DNA from: Agarilytica sp033852165
GTDB lineage: Bacteria; Pseudomonadota; Gammaproteobacteria; Pseudomonadales; Cellvibrionaceae
Assembly: GCA_033852165.1 (NCBI GenBank)
Contig: JAWSUZ010000074.1
Span: forward strand, 62,001 to 126,000
Length of the DNA stretch: 64,000 nt
Direction of reading: 5' to 3'
In this document: one piece after another, positions 61,391 through 64,000 of the stretch
How the letters are laid out: every line of letters begins with the position of its first letter
Numbering within the stretch: position 1 is the first letter of the stretch
The notes under the pieces: model-generated
Databases searched by the model: none
What the model was told of the DNA's origin: nothing
Seen by the model: only the letters and a program-made list of their open reading frames with translations
Translations under genes and position numbers: made by a program

Positions 61391-61603
61391 TTGAGTAGAA
61401 TATTACGTCGCTCTCCGGCGATTTATATTCCTTTAGATTAGTTAGTCTTTTTTTAATATATCATATAAGTATAAGCGTTGGTTGAATGTGGCGCCATGTG
61501 GGCAGAAGTATCATTAAAGTGGTGAGTTGGTTTCCAAAATATTATTTTGTCGTTTTAATTGTTGCATGGAGGGTAAAAGAAGTATTTTTTGGATTTTCAA
61601 AAT

Positions 61604-61632
61604 GAAAAATCCGCCAGTGTCGGCGGATTTAA
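61604..61632 (-). terminator. Rho-independent terminator of the FHA gene
   Basis: Minus-strand stem AAATCCGCC/GGCGGATTT with a 6-base loop, followed by TTTTTCATTTTG. The stop codon is at 61661. Confidence 0.87.
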
Positions 61633-61660
61633 TTTCAGTTATTTTGAGGTTTTATTTTCG

Positions 61661-62587
61661 TTAACTGCTTTCTTTGTTAATCGAAATTTGGCAGGGGGAA
61701 ATTCGAATCTCTCCTCGTCGGCGCTCAATTAAGTGCTGGCCCCAGTGCCCAGAATATTTTCGAATGGCCTCTCGGGCACGATAAATCTGAATATTGAGGT
61801 GGTTGTTGTCAATTTTCATATTGTTGAGCAACAGGTCGTTGCTCATCCATCCCAGTTCTTGTTTTGAAGCTGTCGAATCTTCTAACTGATGGCGGGCCAT
61901 TTCGAGAAGCAGGTAGTGGTGCGTTTTATGTCCGAGGTCGCTGACCTTCCCGCCAGCCTCGAATAGGATTTGAATATGCTCTTCGTTGCGGCTTACATTG
62001 AACGTTAGTTTGGGAATATCTTCGCTAGCGTCGTAGGTGTACTTTGTTTCTTGTACGACGTAGTTGGGGTGGAATGTCCAGTGAAGCCCCTCGATTTTAA
62101 TGGCGAAGTTCTCCTTGATAAGCTGAAAATCTTGATTGCTTTCGTATAGCCAGTCGTCCCCTTGTTGAAGTATTTGGCATTCCGGGTGTATATCGTTGGG
62201 AAGGAGGTTGAGCGTTTGCAGTTCGATAAATCGGTTTTGCTCTTGGCATACCAATACAGGTTTGGGTTCGTTGTCGTTTTCAACGACCCATAGAGAGTCT
62301 TCATCGGTGCCGATCGATATGATATCGCCCTCGACGATATTGGCGCCCTTGCCTTTTTCAATTCGCTCGCCGTTTATAAAGCATCCATTGCGACTTTCAT
62401 CTGTAATATACCAAAGCCCACTTTGCCAACGAATAACGCAGTGCATTCTGGAGCAGGATTCGCTGTCGAGAATAGAATCGGCAACGCTGGGGTCGCGGCC
62501 AAAGATATGAACGGGTTTTAAATACACTATTGTGGAGCTGTTTTTAGCCTTCAATATTGCCATAGATATTGGGTGCCCTGTATCCAA
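61661..62587 (-). CDS. FHA-domain protein with C-terminal winged-helix-like domain
   Basis: 308 residues. Residues about 20-105 form an FHA domain (F-G-R-D-P-S, S-R-M-H-C-V-I, S-R-N-G-C-F-I-N-G). A middle region (about 110-200) is not recognised. The last 100 residues have the helix pattern of a DNA-binding winged helix as in OmpR/SARP-type regulators (H-Y-L-L-L-E-M-A-R...L-N-I-Q-I-Y-R-A-R-E-A-I-R-K, L-I-E-R-R-R-G-E-I-R-I). A phospho-dependent regulator is the likely role. It is directly upstream of the protease genes on the same strand, so control of them is possible, but a terminator separates them. Confidence 0.75.
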   Translation of the reverse strand: MDTGHPISMAILKAKNSSTIVYLKPVHIFGRDPSVADSILDSESCSRMHCVIRWQSGLWYITDESRNGCFINGERIEKGKGANIVEGDIISIGTDEDSLWVVENDNEPKPVLVCQEQNRFIELQTLNLLPNDIHPECQILQQGDDWLYESNQDFQLIKENFAIKIEGLHWTFHPNYVVQETKYTYDASEDIPKLTFNVSRNEEHIQILFEAGGKVSDLGHKTHHYLLLEMARHQLEDSTASKQELGWMSNDLLLNNMKIDNNHLNIQIYRAREAIRKYSGHWGQHLIERRRGEIRISPCQISINKESS

Positions 62588-63258
62588 TGATTTCGGTTCG
62601 GGTTCTTATGGAGTCTAGGGTATAGACACGGGGCTTATCGCGCAATAAGAGTATGGTCGTGGGTGATGATAAAGGCTATTGACGGCGTTTTAGGTTTTAT
62701 TTCTTTTGTGCCAATCACGAGAAAGTACTTCTTTTTAAGGGCTTGTAATGGCCTGTAATGGACTTTAAGCGCTATTTTAATAATATAGACGACAAGGAAA
62801 AGGTGCTGAGTTAGATGGAGTTGCTTTTTAAAATATTTAGATGGATCGGTAGGAGCACATAGAATGGCATAGGAGTAAATGGAGTTTTGTCAGCCAGCAT
62901 CTGTGAGGACAGGATTTGGTGTGGCATGGAGCCTTTTAGGGATGTGGGATAGTTTCAGGGAATAAGGTCAAGCGAGTCAGGATTGAGGCGAAAGCCTATT
63001 GATGAATAATTTAAGGACGATCAGCCGACGAAAAGAGCGGAGCTGGCAGTATGTGTTCTGTTGGCTTGAGAAAGCTGAGGAGATATTGACCTGGATGTTG
63101 AGGAAATCGTTGGGGCAAGGAGCCTATCGGCTGCCGTCTATTTTTTTGAACTAGCTTGTAAATTATTCTGTCAACGATTCTCCCTGAACGGGGCAATAAA
63201 AATTTTTGTCGCAGACTTCGTCAACCATTTCAATGGGAGCACCGTTCCTCTAGTTGTT
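62588..63258. other. Intergenic region, nothing recognised
   Basis: About 670 bases between the LysR gene and the FHA gene, both on the minus strand. A short repeated word CTGTAATGG near 62742-62760 and a weak 61-codon frame (63011-63196) are not convincing. It may be decayed DNA. Confidence 0.45.
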
Positions 63259-64000
63259 TTATACTCTCTGGCACAGTTCAAACATTAACTGACGCAGCCA
63301 TATAACACCGGGTTCATTGTGGACGCGTTCGGTCCAAAACTGGCTGATTGTTGCGGGTCCAAAATCCAGTGGAACCTTCATCATTTTTATGGGGTAAAGA
63401 TCTCGAAATGCCAGTGCAATACGTAACGGGCAAGTCGCAATATAATCACTTTTGGCGACGATTGCGGGAAGTGATAGAAAGCTGGATACCTGTAGGGCGA
63501 CTGTTCGCTGTAAGTTTTTCTCTTTTAGTAATCGGTCGATTTGAGTGCCGTAGCCGTGCCGAGGTGTAAAGATAATGTGGGGCAGGGTGGCAAAATCATC
63601 CAAGCTCAATTGATCCTTTGCGTGTGGGTGGGAGCTTCTTATAAGAACAACAAACTCTTCTTCAAATAAGCGTTGTTTTCGATAACTGTCTCCTAGGAAA
63701 GGGATATTACCGATGGCTAGGTCCAGTTTTCCTCGATCAAATGATTCTGTTATGTTTCCCCCGTCAATTGGCCATACATTGATCCGCATATCAGGCGCTG
63801 ACGCGGCCATCCATTCCATGAGTTTTGGCAGCAGCAAAAAATCGCAGTAATCACTCATGGCGATATTGAAGGTACGCTTTGCCGAACGGTATTTGAAATC
63901 ACTTTTTTGGTTAAGGCTGGTTTGAATTAGGTCGAAAGCTTTATCGATGGGTTCGGCTAATTCATGAGCGCGTGGTGTTGGTGTAACGCCGCGCGCATTT
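63259..64000 (-). CDS. LysR-family regulator, N-terminus cut by the window end
   Basis: The frame runs from the stop at 63259 to the window edge without an internal stop; the first visible residues (N-A-R-G-V-T-P-T-P-R-A-H-E-L) are the end of the LysR helix-turn-helix. The effector domain begins T-F-N-I-A-M-S-D-Y and includes D-L-A-I-G-N-I-P-F. About 247 residues are visible, lacking roughly the first 50. The S-D-Y-C-D-F-L-L-L-P-K-L form is that of NodD/PcpR/LinR-like members, which often respond to aromatic ligands. Its target is beyond the window. Confidence 0.88.
   Translation of the reverse strand, partial: NARGVTPTPRAHELAEPIDKAFDLIQTSLNQKSDFKYRSAKRTFNIAMSDYCDFLLLPKLMEWMAASAPDMRINVWPIDGGNITESFDRGKLDLAIGNIPFLGDSYRKQRLFEEEFVVLIRSSHPHAKDQLSLDDFATLPHIIFTPRHGYGTQIDRLLKEKNLQRTVALQVSSFLSLPAIVAKSDYIATCPLRIALAFRDLYPIKMMKVPLDFGPATISQFWTERVHNEPGVIWLRQLMFELCQRV

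Larger units (their letters stand above)
61148..61660. other. 5' region of protease B
   Basis: About 510 bases with the conserved leader and the FHA-gene terminator (listed separately). No gene supported. Confidence 0.5.

Noticed and set aside
63011..63196. 61-codon minus-strand frame between LysR and FHA genes
   Set aside because: Low complexity, no ribosome-binding site and no similarity I recognise.

Overview
The window looks like a chromosomal segment of a marine-type gammaproteobacterium, probably a relative of the Cellvibrionales/Saccharophagus-Teredinibacter group. That placement is inferred from the mix of genes (YejK, YbiT, topoisomerase III, TonB-dependent receptor, RAYT/REP elements, large secreted modular metzincin proteases). 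No rRNA or tRNA was seen to confirm it.

Region 1 (1-7200) is accessory DNA. A minus-strand type I restriction-modification operon runs from a half-size HsdS (4968) through HsdM and a full HsdS to the start of HsdR, which leaves the window at base 1. Between hsdM and hsdS sit a RAYT transposase gene and arrays of REP palindromes, including 171-bp tandem units. The same REP family brackets a toxin/antitoxin-like pair (5900-6591) whose genes converge and overlap by 4 bp. The antitoxin gene has a perfect 30-bp palindrome over its promoter and ribosome-binding region.

Region 2 (7400-17150) is mostly housekeeping: nucleoid protein YejK, a LysR regulator divergent from a xi-class glutathione transferase, an FHA-degenerate EAL protein, a 2OG-Fe(II) oxygenase, topoisomerase III and the ABC-F protein YbiT. 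A CCCCCGT minisatellite with quadruplex potential lies just upstream of topB. The ybiT terminator is built into the last codons of topB.

Region 3 (17555-28839) is the most interesting block: a compact four-gene nonribosomal peptide operon on the minus strand. The order is NRPS1 (A-MT-T-E*-C, adenylation pocket reading threonine), a SyrP/TauD-like hydroxylase, NRPS2 (degenerate C-like domain, A, T, with a histidine-like pocket) and a free-standing thioesterase carrying a TubC-type docking domain. The tandem C domains are best explained by the NRPS2 domain being an 'interface' domain that recruits the hydroxylase to a carrier-bound histidine. Fur-like boxes sit over a candidate promoter, so an iron-regulated metallophore containing threonine and beta-hydroxyhistidine is the leading hypothesis. 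No exporter, receptor or phosphopantetheinyl transferase gene lies alongside.

Region 4 (29480-48520) is mixed: a small membrane protein, a 3-hydroxyisobutyryl-CoA hydrolase-like enzyme, an alkaline-ceramidase-like membrane protein, a 230-bp element with 20-bp terminal inverted repeats, a sensor kinase, a Dabb protein beside a glyoxalase relic, a lipase-like hydrolase, two tandem GntP permeases, a lipoprotein binding protein translationally coupled to a hybrid histidine kinase, a SprT-like protein and a second periplasmic binding protein.

Region 5 (48800-64000) has a TonB-dependent receptor, two large secreted metzincin proteases that arose by tandem duplication and differ by extra Ig-like repeats, an FHA-winged-helix protein and a LysR regulator cut by the window end. 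Both protease genes are preceded by a conserved structured leader of unknown class.
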